Positions 8,487 through 17,020 of a stretch of DNA of 64,000 bases are shown here, one piece after another. Position 1 is the first letter of the stretch. Each line of letters starts with the position of its first letter. The DNA is from Bacteroidota bacterium. Lineage in GTDB: Bacteria > Bacteroidota > Bacteroidia > UKL13-3. The notes under the pieces were generated by a model. It was not told where the DNA came from and searched no databases. It was given only the letters and a program-made list of their open reading frames with translations. Location: positions 1-64,000 of the forward strand of contig CANHVU010000019.1 of the NCBI GenBank assembly GCA_947464275.1, read 5' to 3'. Position numbers and translations under genes: made by a program.

Positions 8487-10605
8487 TTTGGAACAGAAAG
8501 AAATAACCGTTGCGCTAGTTGGTAATCCTAATTGTGGTAAAACCAGTTTGTTTAATGCCTTAACGGGCTTAAATCATAAAGTTTCAAATTTTCCGGGAAC
8601 AACAGTAGAGAAAAAAACAGGCTCTTTTAAATTAAGTCCTGAAAAAAACGCTCATATAATTGATTTACCTGGTACTTACAGCCTTTACCCAAAAAGTGCT
8701 GACGAGTTAGTTACCTATGAAATACTGCGTAATAAGGCCGAAACCAATTATCCTGATTTGGTAGTATTTATTGCCGATGCCAGTAATTTAAAACGCAATT
8801 TATTACTTTTCACCCAAGTGGCCGATTTAAAAGTTCCTATAGTTTTGGTTTTAAACATGCTTGATGTAGCCGAACGCAGGGGAATTAAATACGATTTAGC
8901 CAAGTTAGAAGAAAAGCTACAAGTGCCAATTATTAGCATCAATGCCCGAAAAAAAGAAGGAATTGATAAGCTAAAAGAGGTTTTATTAGATGAAAAATTA
9001 CGTGTAACCGCTAAGTATTTTAGCCTTGAAAGAGTTAACCAACAAATGTTACTCGATTTAAGTAAAATTACCGATAAGCGCAATAAATATGCGGCTTTGC
9101 AATACGCCATTAATGCATCGAGCTTAATAAGCGAAAAGGCCAAAAGGTTAACCGAAGTTTTTAAACATTACGAGTTTGATATAATTAGTTTCCAAGAAGA
9201 TGAAGTACTTACGCGTTATAAAATAATTGATGAAACAGTAAAGTATGCGCGCTTAAAAAATACTTCTCAACTTAAAGCTTCTATAACCGCCAAGGTTGAT
9301 AAAGTTTTAACCCATCGTTACTACGGAATTGGTATATTTTTGGTGTTATTACTTTTGGTATTTCAGGCTATGTTTAGTTGGAGTGAGTATCCAAAAGATT
9401 GGTTGGAAGTAGGCTTGGGCGCCTTTACCGATTATGTTGAAAAAACATTGCCGGCAGGTGTTTTAAACGATTTGATTGTACATGGTGTATTGGCAGGTTT
9501 AACGGGTGTAATGGTGTTTTTGCCACAAATTATTTTATTGTTTTTATTCATTGCCATTTTAGAAGATGTGGGTTACATGGCTCGTGTTGGTTTTATAATG
9601 GATAGAATTATGCGTCCGTTTGGTATGAATGGAAAATCTATTGTTCCATTAATTGGCGGAATGGCTTGTGCGGTGCCAAGCATTATGGCTACCCGAAGCA
9701 TAGAAAATAAAAAAGAGCGCTTAATTACCATTTTGGTAACTCCGTTAATGAGTTGTTCTGCTCGTTTGCCTGTTTACACATTGTTAATTGGTATGATGCT
9801 AGAAGATACCGCCAAATGGGGCCCTTTTAACGTACATGGTTTGGTTTTGATGCTCATGTATTTAATTGGTTTTGGAGCTGCTATTCTAAGTGCTTGGGTC
9901 TTTAAATTATTTATTAAACAAAAAGAAAAAACGTATTTTATTTTAGAATTGCCTGGTTATAAGGTTCCTGTGTTTTCTAATTTGTTAATTACCATTTATG
10001 AAAAAGGAAGTGCTTTTGTTTTTGGAGCTGGTAAAATAATCATTGCAGTATCGGTTATTTTGTGGGTTTTGGCATCTACTGGCCCTCATGCCAATATGCA
10101 AATGGTTGAAAATAAATACAGTGTAATTTTACAAAACGATACTTTAACCGAAGCAGCTAAAAAAGAAATTCATTTACAAATGAATGCGCAAAAACTAGAA
10201 GCTAGTTATGCAGGTGAGTTTGGAAAATTAATTGAACCAGCCATTCGTCCTTTGGGTTTCGATTGGAAAATAGGAATTGCATTGCTTACATCGTTGGCTG
10301 CGCGCGAGGTTTTTGTAGGAACCATGAATACCATTTACAGTGTGAACGATGATGGAGATAATAGTTTTGGACACATAAAAACCAAAATGATGGCCGAAAT
10401 AAATCCACGAACAGGTAAACCAAGTTATAACACAGCTACCTTTCTATCACTCATGATTTTTTATGCTTTTGCCATGCAATGTATGAGTACCATAGCCATT
10501 GTTAAAAAAGAAACCGACCATATTAAATGGCCTATTATACAGTTTATTTACCTAACTGCTTTGGCATACGGAAGTAGCTTGTTGGTGTTTAATTTGTTTA
10601 GTTAA
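8479..10605 (+). CDS. feoB: Ferrous iron transport protein FeoB
   Basis: FeoB is the inner-membrane Fe(II) permease with a cytoplasmic G domain. The 708 residues start with the GTPase motifs GNPNCGKTS (about 15-23), DLPGTYSL and NMLD. The membrane region follows from about 285, with two gate-like segments (GYMARVGFIMDR near 365 and SLAAREVFVGTM near 613). No ATG precedes the G1 motif. The start is TTG at 8479, which overlaps feoA by 8 bases, or TTG at 8488. Length and architecture are complete. Confidence 0.95.
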   Translation: MTNLEQKEITVALVGNPNCGKTSLFNALTGLNHKVSNFPGTTVEKKTGSFKLSPEKNAHIIDLPGTYSLYPKSADELVTYEILRNKAETNYPDLVVFIADASNLKRNLLLFTQVADLKVPIVLVLNMLDVAERRGIKYDLAKLEEKLQVPIISINARKKEGIDKLKEVLLDEKLRVTAKYFSLERVNQQMLLDLSKITDKRNKYAALQYAINASSLISEKAKRLTEVFKHYEFDIISFQEDEVLTRYKIIDETVKYARLKNTSQLKASITAKVDKVLTHRYYGIGIFLVLLLLVFQAMFSWSEYPKDWLEVGLGAFTDYVEKTLPAGVLNDLIVHGVLAGLTGVMVFLPQIILLFLFIAILEDVGYMARVGFIMDRIMRPFGMNGKSIVPLIGGMACAVPSIMATRSIENKKERLITILVTPLMSCSARLPVYTLLIGMMLEDTAKWGPFNVHGLVLMLMYLIGFGAAILSAWVFKLFIKQKEKTYFILELPGYKVPVFSNLLITIYEKGSAFVFGAGKIIIAVSVILWVLASTGPHANMQMVENKYSVILQNDTLTEAAKKEIHLQMNAQKLEASYAGEFGKLIEPAIRPLGFDWKIGIALLTSLAAREVFVGTMNTIYSVNDDGDNSFGHIKTKMMAEINPRTGKPSYNTATFLSLMIFYAFAMQCMSTIAIVKKETDHIKWPIIQFIYLTALAYGSSLLVFNLFS

Positions 10606-10665
10606 TAAGGGCTTCTGGCAGCTAGCCAATAGCAATCGATTACAGCTCATATTTTCAGTAAAGCT

Positions 10666-10698
10666 ATCGCAAGTGTTTAGCGAAGCGTCACTTGTGAT
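10666..10698. repeat. Palindromic repeat, copy 1 (loop TTTAGCGAAGC)
   Basis: ATCGCAAGTG (10666-10675) pairs with CACTTGTGAT (10689-10698) with one G-T wobble. The loop contains TTTAGCGAAGC at 10676-10686. The second hairpin at 10773-10804 has the same loop core but a different stem sequence. Confidence 0.7.
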
Positions 10699-10772
10699 GA
10701 CATTTACAAAGTTTGTAACTTTGTAGATATGTTACTTCCAAAAGTAAATCGTTATAGTATTTTTTTTCGCCA

Positions 10773-10804
10773 TTGTTGATGTTTTAGCGAAGCATCACCA
10801 ACAA
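10773..10804. repeat. Palindromic repeat, copy 2 (loop TTTAGCGAAGC)
   Basis: TTGTTG (10773-10778) pairs with CAACAA (10799-10804), and ATG (10779-10781) with CAT (10793-10795), with a CAC bulge between. The loop core TTTAGCGAAGC (10783-10793) is identical to the hairpin about 107 bases upstream. Confidence 0.6.
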
Positions 10805-10816
10805 GAACTATATTTT

Positions 10817-10850
10817 TACTCTTTGCCACAACTGAAACTATTCCTTATCA
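10817..10850 (+). repeat. Left imperfect direct repeat flanking the Fic gene
   Basis: This stretch reads TACTCTTTGCCACAACTGAA and continues ACTATTCCTTATCA. It matches 12130-12164 downstream of the Fic gene at about 30 of 35 positions, in the same orientation. The Fic gene and its promoter lie between the two copies. Confidence 0.65.
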
Positions 10851-10924
10851 ATATAAAATCGTTGAAGCTTAACAAGAAAGTTTTCAGTTAAATATTTTTG
10901 TTGCGGTGAAAAATTGAATTATTT

Positions 10925-10940
10925 ACCGCAAATTTGCGGT
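10925..10940. promoter_or_regulatory. Perfect 16-bp palindrome, probable operator of the Fic gene
   Basis: ACCGCAAATTTGCGGT is a perfect palindrome ending 10 bases before the -7 box at 10951-10958. Related half sites lie nearby: TTGCGGTGAA around 10900-10909 and TTGCCGCA around 10956-10963. The Fic protein has a winged-helix-like C-terminus, so autoregulation is a reasonable inference. Confidence 0.6.
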
Positions 10941-10950
10941 GAATAATCAT

Positions 10951-10958
10951 TATATTTG
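10951..10958 (+). promoter_or_regulatory. -7 promoter box of the Fic gene
   Basis: TATATTTG matches the Bacteroidota -7 consensus TAnnTTTG exactly and lies 20 bases before the ATG. The only upstream TTTG (10933-10936) is spaced 14 bases, shorter than usual, and lies inside the palindrome. Confidence 0.5.
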
Positions 10959-10978
10959 CCGCATAATTAAATTTTTTC

Positions 10979-12097
10979 ATGCCTAAATACATTTATGAAT
11001 ATCAAGATTGGACAGATTTTGTGTGGAATTACAAAGTTATCAATTCAGTATTTGGTGAAGTTAAATTATTGCAAGGCAAAATAATTGGGCAAATGAACTC
11101 AGTAGGTTTTTCGGCTAAAGAGGAAGCAACTTTAACAGCACTTACTTTAGATGTGGTAAAATCAAGTGAAATTGAAGGTGAATTGCTCAATTATGAACAA
11201 GTTCGTTCTTCAATAGCTAGGCGTTTAGGAATTAATAATGCTGCAATTGTAACGAGTAGTCGTCATATTGAGGGTGTGGTGGAAATGATGCTTGATGCAA
11301 CCCAACGATACACTCTTCCTTTAACAGAAGAACGTTTATTCGGTTGGCATGCGGCACTTTTTCCCATAGGTTTTAGCGGGCCACACGCCATTGAGGTTGG
11401 TAAATACCGCACTGGCGAAATGCAAATTGTTTCGGGCGGAATGGGTAAGGAGAAAATACATTATGAGGCCGTTAAACCTCAATTTGTAAAAACTGAAATG
11501 GATAAGTTTTTATTATGGTTTAATAATAACAACCAACTCGATCCAGTTTTAAAAGCTGCAATTGCTCATTTTTGGTTTATCATTATACATCCTTTTGATG
11601 ATGGGAATGGGCGCATTGGCAGAGCCATAACCGATATGTTACTTGCTAAAGCTGAAAATAGTGGCGAAAGGTTTTATAGTATGTCGAGCCAAATTTTAGA
11701 AGAACGAAAACGCTATTATGAAGTATTGCAGAAAGTTCAACATAGCGATGGAGATATTACTGAGTGGCTTGAATGGTTTTTACATTGTTTAAAAAAGGCC
11801 ATGCTTGATACTGAAAAAACCACACAACGTATTTTGCTAAAAGCCGAATTTTGGAAACTCCATGAGAATACAAAAATCAATGAACGTCAACGTACTATTT
11901 TGAATAAACTTTTCGATGGATTTGAAGGAAAGTTGCAGTCATCTAAATGGGCAAAAATTACCAAAGTTTCAAGTGATACCGCATTGCGCGATATAAAAGA
12001 TTTAATAGAAAAAGGTATATTACAAGAAACTAGCGAAGGAGGACGAAATGCTAATTATGAATTGAAAAATTTTAGTGCAAAATTTCCTGAAACATAA
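10979..12097 (+). CDS. Fic family protein, class II, with C-terminal winged helix
   Basis: Fic proteins modify target proteins, most often by transferring AMP to a hydroxyl side chain. The 372 residues start with a DUF4172-type N-terminal domain. It contains the inhibitory motif S62-SEI-E66-G67, which fits the (S/T)xxxE(G/N) rule for class II (self-inhibited) Fic proteins. The core has the complete catalytic motif HPFDDGNGRIGR starting at H204. Residues about 290-365 look like a winged helix (RQRTILNKLFDG, then SDTALRDIKDLIEKGIL). A palindrome overlaps the promoter and direct repeats flank the gene. No antitoxin gene is adjacent, which fits built-in inhibition. The target is unknown. Confidence 0.92.
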   Translation: MPKYIYEYQDWTDFVWNYKVINSVFGEVKLLQGKIIGQMNSVGFSAKEEATLTALTLDVVKSSEIEGELLNYEQVRSSIARRLGINNAAIVTSSRHIEGVVEMMLDATQRYTLPLTEERLFGWHAALFPIGFSGPHAIEVGKYRTGEMQIVSGGMGKEKIHYEAVKPQFVKTEMDKFLLWFNNNNQLDPVLKAAIAHFWFIIIHPFDDGNGRIGRAITDMLLAKAENSGERFYSMSSQILEERKRYYEVLQKVQHSDGDITEWLEWFLHCLKKAMLDTEKTTQRILLKAEFWKLHENTKINERQRTILNKLFDGFEGKLQSSKWAKITKVSSDTALRDIKDLIEKGILQETSEGGRNANYELKNFSAKFPET

Positions 12098-12129
12098 TTC
12101 TGTCAATCAATTGTGCTTAAACCAACTGC

Positions 12130-12164
12130 TACTTTTTTGCCATAACTAAAACTATTCTTTATCA
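12130..12164 (+). repeat. Right imperfect direct repeat flanking the Fic gene
   Basis: This copy reads TACTTTTTTGCCATAACTAA and continues AACTATTCTTTATCA. It matches 10817-10850 in the same orientation with one extra T and a few transitions. Confidence 0.65.
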
Positions 12165-12198
12165 TTGCAAACCTAAATTTTAGGATAAAAACCTAACT

Positions 12199-13833
12199 AT
12201 GAAACGAACACTTGAACTTACGGCTCTTCCTGAGCAATTAAAAACTGACGCAGATGTAAAGCGTGAAATCAGTAAGAATTTTGGTATTCCCATTAATGAA
12301 ATTAATGGATTTACTTACCTGAAAAAATCGATTGATGCACGTAAAAAACCAGTGAGAGTTAACCTTACTTTAGCTGTTTTTGTAAATGAAAATCCAGTAA
12401 AGGAAACCATTCAGTTTGATTTTAAAAATGTAACCAATGCTAAAGAAGTAGCCATTATTGGTGCCGGCCCTGCAGGTTTATTTGCTGCTTTACAATTAAT
12501 TGAATTGGGTTTAAAACCAGTCATTTTTGAACGTGGTAAAAATGTGCGTGAACGCAGACGCGATTTAGCCAATATTACCAAAAATAATACGGTTAATCCT
12601 GAAAGTAATTATTGTTTTGGCGAAGGTGGTGCTGGCACTTATAGCGATGGAAAATTATACACGCGTTCTTCTAAACGTGGCGATGTAAACCGTATTTTAA
12701 AACTGTTGGTTTACCATGGTGCTGACGAAAATATTTTATACGAAAGCCATCCACATATTGGTACCAATAAATTGCCACATATTATTGAAAAAATTCGCGA
12801 AACCATTTTAAGTTGTGGAGGCGAAATACACTTCAATTCTAAATTGACCGATATAACCTTAGATGGCGATAAAATCAAATCAATTGAAATAACTTCAAAT
12901 TGCTTCGACTCCGCTCAGCAACCAAATTTTCGGTCGTTGAGCGAAGTCGAAACGCAGGGAAATTTGGTTCAATCAACTTCGAACTTCGAACTCCGAACTT
13001 TAATCCTCGCTACTGGTCATTCTGCTCGTGATATTTTTGAATTATTGCACCGCAAAAAAATAGCCATCGAAGCTAAACCTTTTGCTTTAGGAGTGCGCAT
13101 TGAACATCCCCAGGCATTGATTGATAGCATCCAGTACAAATGTGGTGTGGAGCGTAATCCATATTTGCCTGCAGCCAGTTATAGTTTGGTAGAACAAGTA
13201 AATGGGAGAGGGGTGTTTAGTTTTTGTATGTGTCCGGGTGGAATTATAGCACCTGCCATGACCGCTCCTGGCGAAATAGTGGTAAATGGTTGGAGTCCAT
13301 CCAAGCGCAATAATCCTTTTGCCAATTCTGGTATGGTAGTATCAATTAATCCCGAAGATTTTAAGGCTTTTGAAAAATACGGGCCTTTAGCTGGCATGTA
13401 TTTTCAAAGCATGGTAGAAAAAAATTGCTTTGAGCAAGGCAATAAAACATTGCAAGCACCAGCGCAGCGCATGTTAGATTTTGTAAACAATAAAACAAGT
13501 AATATTTTACCCGATAGCAGTTATTTACCCGGAACGGTTAGCCGAAATTTAAGCGAAATATTACCCAGTTATGTGGCTAAAAGCTTGCAAGGCGCCATGA
13601 AAGCTTTTGGGAAAAAAATGCATGGTTATTTAACGAATGAGGCTATTTTATTAGCTACCGAAAGCCGCACTTCATCTCCAGTGCGCATTCCAAGAAACAA
13701 AGAAACTTTTGAGCATATTCAAATAAAAGGTTTGTATCCATGTGCCGAAGGTGCAGGTTACGCAGGTGGAATAGTAAGTGCAGCTATGGATGGTGAAAAT
13801 TGTGCAAAAGCTATTGCTGGTGTATTTGTATAA
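12199..13833 (+). CDS. FAD-dependent oxidoreductase (COG2509 type) with a repeat-derived insert
   Basis: This 544-residue flavoprotein begins with a small alpha/beta domain (about 1-75). The FAD-binding Rossmann motif VAIIGAGPAGLFAALQL follows (about 90-106), then the NYCFGEGGAGTYSDGKLYTR signature near 138-157 and a C-terminal EGAGYAGGIVSAAMDG flavin-contact motif. It matches the uncharacterised NAD(FAD)-utilising dehydrogenase family. The segment around residues 234-272 (CFDSAQQPNFRSLSEVETQ, then a Ser/Asn-rich stretch) is not family-like and is encoded by a palindromic repeat at 12904-12951. The frame stays open through it. The insertion falls just before the conserved TLILATGHSARD strand. 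The reaction is unknown. Confidence 0.85.
   Translation: MKRTLELTALPEQLKTDADVKREISKNFGIPINEINGFTYLKKSIDARKKPVRVNLTLAVFVNENPVKETIQFDFKNVTNAKEVAIIGAGPAGLFAALQLIELGLKPVIFERGKNVRERRRDLANITKNNTVNPESNYCFGEGGAGTYSDGKLYTRSSKRGDVNRILKLLVYHGADENILYESHPHIGTNKLPHIIEKIRETILSCGGEIHFNSKLTDITLDGDKIKSIEITSNCFDSAQQPNFRSLSEVETQGNLVQSTSNFELRTLILATGHSARDIFELLHRKKIAIEAKPFALGVRIEHPQALIDSIQYKCGVERNPYLPAASYSLVEQVNGRGVFSFCMCPGGIIAPAMTAPGEIVVNGWSPSKRNNPFANSGMVVSINPEDFKAFEKYGPLAGMYFQSMVEKNCFEQGNKTLQAPAQRMLDFVNNKTSNILPDSSYLPGTVSRNLSEILPSYVAKSLQGAMKAFGKKMHGYLTNEAILLATESRTSSPVRIPRNKETFEHIQIKGLYPCAEGAGYAGGIVSAAMDGENCAKAIAGVFV
12904..12951. repeat. Palindromic repeat inserted in the FAD oxidoreductase ORF
   Basis: TTCGACTCCGCTCAGCAACC (12904-12923) and GGTCGTTGAGCGAAGTCGAA (12932-12951) are inverted copies that match at 17 of 20 positions, with an 8-base loop. 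The arm resembles a small repeat that I recall as common between genes in Bacteroidota. Here it lies inside an ORF and is translated without a stop. A direct repeat of AACTTCGAACT-like units follows at about 12977-13001. Confidence 0.75.
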
Positions 13834-13853
13834 GTTTTTTACTAGAAAAATAT

Positions 13854-14330
13854 TTAATCTTGCCCCATAAAATAGTAATAGCCATCTTGTAAATCAATAG
13901 TTCCAAAATGCGAATTATTATAAGAAATACTAATCAGTATTTTTCTTGTATAGAAGTAATTAGATATTTCAGTTGTGAATTGATTACTTCTTTTTCTGTA
14001 ATAATTTTCAGTTAATCTTATTGAAAAATTTACAATAATTGGATTGTTAGTTCTGTATTCCCTAACCTTATTATCTTTGTAAGGATTTGTTTTCCATTTG
14101 AGTTTTCCTTTTTTATCGAAAGCACTTATAACTGTTCTAGTAGAATCTAAAACAAATTTTGTTTGGGTCGCAAAATCATAAAGAGTTATGGATTTGCCTT
14201 TCTTTATATTCCAATTAGAGCCATAAATAATATTGCCATAAGAATCGTAAATATAGCAATTTTGGCTTTTGATTTCTTGATAGATTATAAGAAACGAAAT
14301 TAGAATTATTAAGCAAAGAGTTTTTTTCAT
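13854..14330 (-). CDS. Secreted hypothetical protein
   Basis: I do not recognise the family. The 158 residues start with a clear signal peptide (MKKTLCLIILISFLIIYQ, cleavage near KSQ-NC). The rest is rich in Tyr, Asn and charged residues and looks all-beta, with a central KGKLKWKTNPYKDNKVREY stretch. It lies convergent with the FAD oxidoreductase (20 bases apart) and divergent from the APC transporter. A role in the periplasm or on the surface is all that can be said. Confidence 0.6.
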   Translation of the reverse strand: MKKTLCLIILISFLIIYQEIKSQNCYIYDSYGNIIYGSNWNIKKGKSITLYDFATQTKFVLDSTRTVISAFDKKGKLKWKTNPYKDNKVREYRTNNPIIVNFSIRLTENYYRKRSNQFTTEISNYFYTRKILISISYNNSHFGTIDLQDGYYYFMGQD

Positions 14331-14411
14331 TTTATCAATTTCAAATTTAAACGCATTTTACCCGTTTTTATTTATTATTGACCAACGATTTTTTACTCGT
14401 TAAACCAATTA

Positions 14412-15788
14412 ATGAACAAAAAACTCAATTTATTAGATAGCATTATGCTCATTATGGGCAGTATGATTGGCTCAGGCATTTTTATAGTTTCGGCTGGCAT
14501 GCTGCGCGAGTTAGGAAGCCCAACTATGCTCATTTTAGCTTGGTTAGTTACGGCAGCTTTAACGCTAATGGCAGCTTTAAGCTATGGCGAATTAGCAGCT
14601 TTAATGCCTAAAGCAGGCGGTCAATATGTTTATTTAAAAGAGGCATATTCGCCATTGTTTGGTTTTTTGTATGGTTGGACTTTATTTACCATTATTCAAA
14701 CCGGAACTATTGCAGCTGTGGCTGTTGGGTTTGCTAAATTTACTGGTGTAATTTTCCCGGTTTTTAGCGAAAAAAACATTTTATTCTCCTTACAATTTAC
14801 GAGCAATTTTACTTTAAATATCAGTGCTGCGCAATTACTTGGAATGGGGTTAATTGGTTTATTGACAGTGTTTAACTTTGGTAAGGTGAAAAATGCAGCT
14901 TTGCTTCAAAATATCTTTACTATTGGTAAAATTGGCTCTTTGTTATTCATCATTTTTGCAGGATTGTACTTTATTTTGACTAATCAAAGCTCAACCAACT
15001 TATCAACTCAATTAACAGAGCCTACAGCTTCAAATTTACCAAACGTAAATATTGGTATTTTTGCTGCAGCTTTGGTTGGTTCTATTTTTAGCGCTGATGC
15101 TTGGAACAATATTACTTTTACTGCTGGCGAAATGGAAAATCCTAAACGTAACTTGCCTTTGTCGTTATTAATTGGTACTGGAAGTGTGTTGTTCTTGTAC
15201 GTATTAATTAATTTTATTTATATCAACGCGCTTTCAATTAGCGAAATACAAAATGCAGATCAAGATAGAGTTGGAACACTTTTGTTGCAAAAAGTATTTG
15301 GAACCAATGGTGCAATTATAATGGCTGCACTAATTATGATTAGCACTTTTGGTTGTGTAAATGGAATTATATTAAGTGGTTCGAGGGTTTATAAAGTGAT
15401 GGCCGAAGAAGGATTGTTTTTTAAACAAGCAGCGCAATTAAACAAACACCAATCGCCACAAAAATCGTTAACCTACCAAGCCATTTGGGCCAGTTTATTG
15501 GCGCTTTCTGGTTCTTATAACGACTTGCTCGATTATGTAGTGTTTGCAGTATTAATATTTTATATTTTAACAGTGGGAGCCGTATTTATTTTACGTAAAA
15601 AACAACCCCATGCTGATAGGCCTTATAAAGTAATTGCTTATCCGTTTTTGCCAATTTTGTATATTGTTATGGCATTAATTATTTGTATTAGTTTGCTTGT
15701 TTTTAAAACCTCTTTTGCCTTTACTGGTTTGTGTTTGGTTTTACTTGGCGTGCCCATTTATTATTTTGTAAAACCTAAAAATGCCTAG
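14412..15788 (+). CDS. APC-family amino acid permease
   Basis: This 458-residue inner-membrane transporter has about 12 predicted helices. It shows the APC pattern: the first helix MLIMGSMIGSGIFIVSAGM carries the unwound GSGIF substrate site, followed by SYGELAALMPKAGGQYVYLKEAY. Helix 6 reads FSADAWNNITFTAGEM. This suggests an L-type exchanger or uptake permease; the substrate cannot be assigned. The 3' end overlaps the next gene by 8 bases, so the two are probably translationally coupled. Confidence 0.92.
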   Translation: MNKKLNLLDSIMLIMGSMIGSGIFIVSAGMLRELGSPTMLILAWLVTAALTLMAALSYGELAALMPKAGGQYVYLKEAYSPLFGFLYGWTLFTIIQTGTIAAVAVGFAKFTGVIFPVFSEKNILFSLQFTSNFTLNISAAQLLGMGLIGLLTVFNFGKVKNAALLQNIFTIGKIGSLLFIIFAGLYFILTNQSSTNLSTQLTEPTASNLPNVNIGIFAAALVGSIFSADAWNNITFTAGEMENPKRNLPLSLLIGTGSVLFLYVLINFIYINALSISEIQNADQDRVGTLLLQKVFGTNGAIIMAALIMISTFGCVNGIILSGSRVYKVMAEEGLFFKQAAQLNKHQSPQKSLTYQAIWASLLALSGSYNDLLDYVVFAVLIFYILTVGAVFILRKKQPHADRPYKVIAYPFLPILYIVMALIICISLLVFKTSFAFTGLCLVLLGVPIYYFVKPKNA

Positions 15789-16920
15789 GGTACTTATTGT
15801 AATCATATCGTTTTTATTGCTTACTCATTTAAAAGCCAATAACGATAGTTTGTTATACAAACGAAACAGCTACTTTTTGCGTGCAAGTATTCATAATGGT
15901 TGTGTTTTGGCTCACTCCAATAGAGTAGAATATTCGGCTAATGCGCCAGTTTTGGGTTTTGATATAGAATTACTGCGTCAAAGGTTAGATAATTTAGATG
16001 CGCATTATAACCCAAAAGGTTTTGTAATTGGATTTGGACTCAATTTTTTCAATATTCATAATCCAGTTGTAAAAAATAATGTCAATGCGTTTTATACTAT
16101 TGAATCCAATATTTTAAAAACGCAAAAAGTAAATTTGGCAATAAAAGCTTGCGGTGGTTTAAACTTTATTTCAAGTCCTTATGATTCAATAAACAACCAA
16201 ATCAATTGGTCGTACAGCAGTTATGTAAATGCATTTTTAGCATTGGGTTTAATTGCTAATTATCAAATCAATTCCAATCAATCTATTGCTGCTAAGTTGA
16301 CTTTTAATCACTTTTCTAACGGAGCCATTAAAGATCCTAATTTAGGAGTTAATTTTTTTACAAGTGCGTTAAGTTATCAATTTAAAATAGCCGATAATGT
16401 GAAACGCCTATTAAATTTAAAACGCAGACATAAGCCATTTGAAGGAAGACCCAATATGCAGTTTACTGCCTTTGCTACATATAAATCATCAACAGTTAAT
16501 ACTGAAAAGTTTTATTTAATTAATGGATTTGCTGCTAGTTATAATTTGCCTTTTGGTGTGAAAAAAGGCCATAGTTTGGCAATAGGAGCAGAGTGGTTAG
16601 AAGATAGAGCCATTTCAGAATTATTGCGTTATGGAGGAAAATTAAATTTAAGCAATCAACGCGTGGGAGTTACCGTTGGGCATGAGTTTTTGTTTCATCA
16701 ATTTACTTGGGGGCAATATTTAGGTTATTATATTTTTAAAGATATTCCTGAAATGGATAATATATATCACAGACATACAGTAACTTACAAGTTGTCCAAA
16801 AGTTGGAGCATTGGTATATCGCTATTAGCTAATAACCAAAAAGCTAATTTTACTGATTTACGATTAACTTATAAATTGCAGAACAGAAAAAGTCCGGTTT
16901 GCATTGGTCCAAAATTTTAG
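15781..16920 (+). CDS. PagL-like lipid A 3-O-deacylase / acyloxyacyl hydrolase family
   Basis: This 379-residue protein has an N-terminal signal peptide (about 1-19) followed by alternating beta-strand pattern throughout, typical of an outer-membrane barrel. The motif FNHFSNGAIKDPNLGVN (about 178-194) contains the His-x-Ser-Asn signature of the PagL family, which removes an acyl chain from lipid A. The C-terminal extension of about 170 residues has more barrel-like strands and is longer than in classical PagL (about 170 residues total). The start overlaps the permease gene by 8 bases. Enzymatic activity is inferred from the motif. Confidence 0.7.
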   Translation: MPRVLIVIISFLLLTHLKANNDSLLYKRNSYFLRASIHNGCVLAHSNRVEYSANAPVLGFDIELLRQRLDNLDAHYNPKGFVIGFGLNFFNIHNPVVKNNVNAFYTIESNILKTQKVNLAIKACGGLNFISSPYDSINNQINWSYSSYVNAFLALGLIANYQINSNQSIAAKLTFNHFSNGAIKDPNLGVNFFTSALSYQFKIADNVKRLLNLKRRHKPFEGRPNMQFTAFATYKSSTVNTEKFYLINGFAASYNLPFGVKKGHSLAIGAEWLEDRAISELLRYGGKLNLSNQRVGVTVGHEFLFHQFTWGQYLGYYIFKDIPEMDNIYHRHTVTYKLSKSWSIGISLLANNQKANFTDLRLTYKLQNRKSPVCIGPKF

Positions 16921-17020
16921 TGGTTTTTATTTTATAAATTTCTTAAAATACCTTTTGTATAGCTTGGCTAGGTTGTTTAAATCAAATTACAAGCTTATTA
17001 TCGCGAGTTAAAATACTTTT

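Larger units (their letters stand above)
10606..10978. other. Gene-free region with two hairpins, a repeat and an operator candidate
   Basis: These 373 bases between feoB and the Fic gene code for nothing I can support. They hold two hairpins with an identical loop core (10666-10698 and 10773-10804), one half of an imperfect direct repeat (10817-10850) and the palindrome/promoter of the Fic gene (10925-10958). They also hold a short inverted repeat, ACAAAGTTTGTAACTTTGT, near 10706-10724. Confidence 0.7.

Noticed and set aside
10817-12164. The Fic gene as part of an insertion sequence
   Set aside because: There is no transposase, no terminal inverted repeats at the direct repeats and no short target duplication. 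Only imperfect direct repeats are visible.
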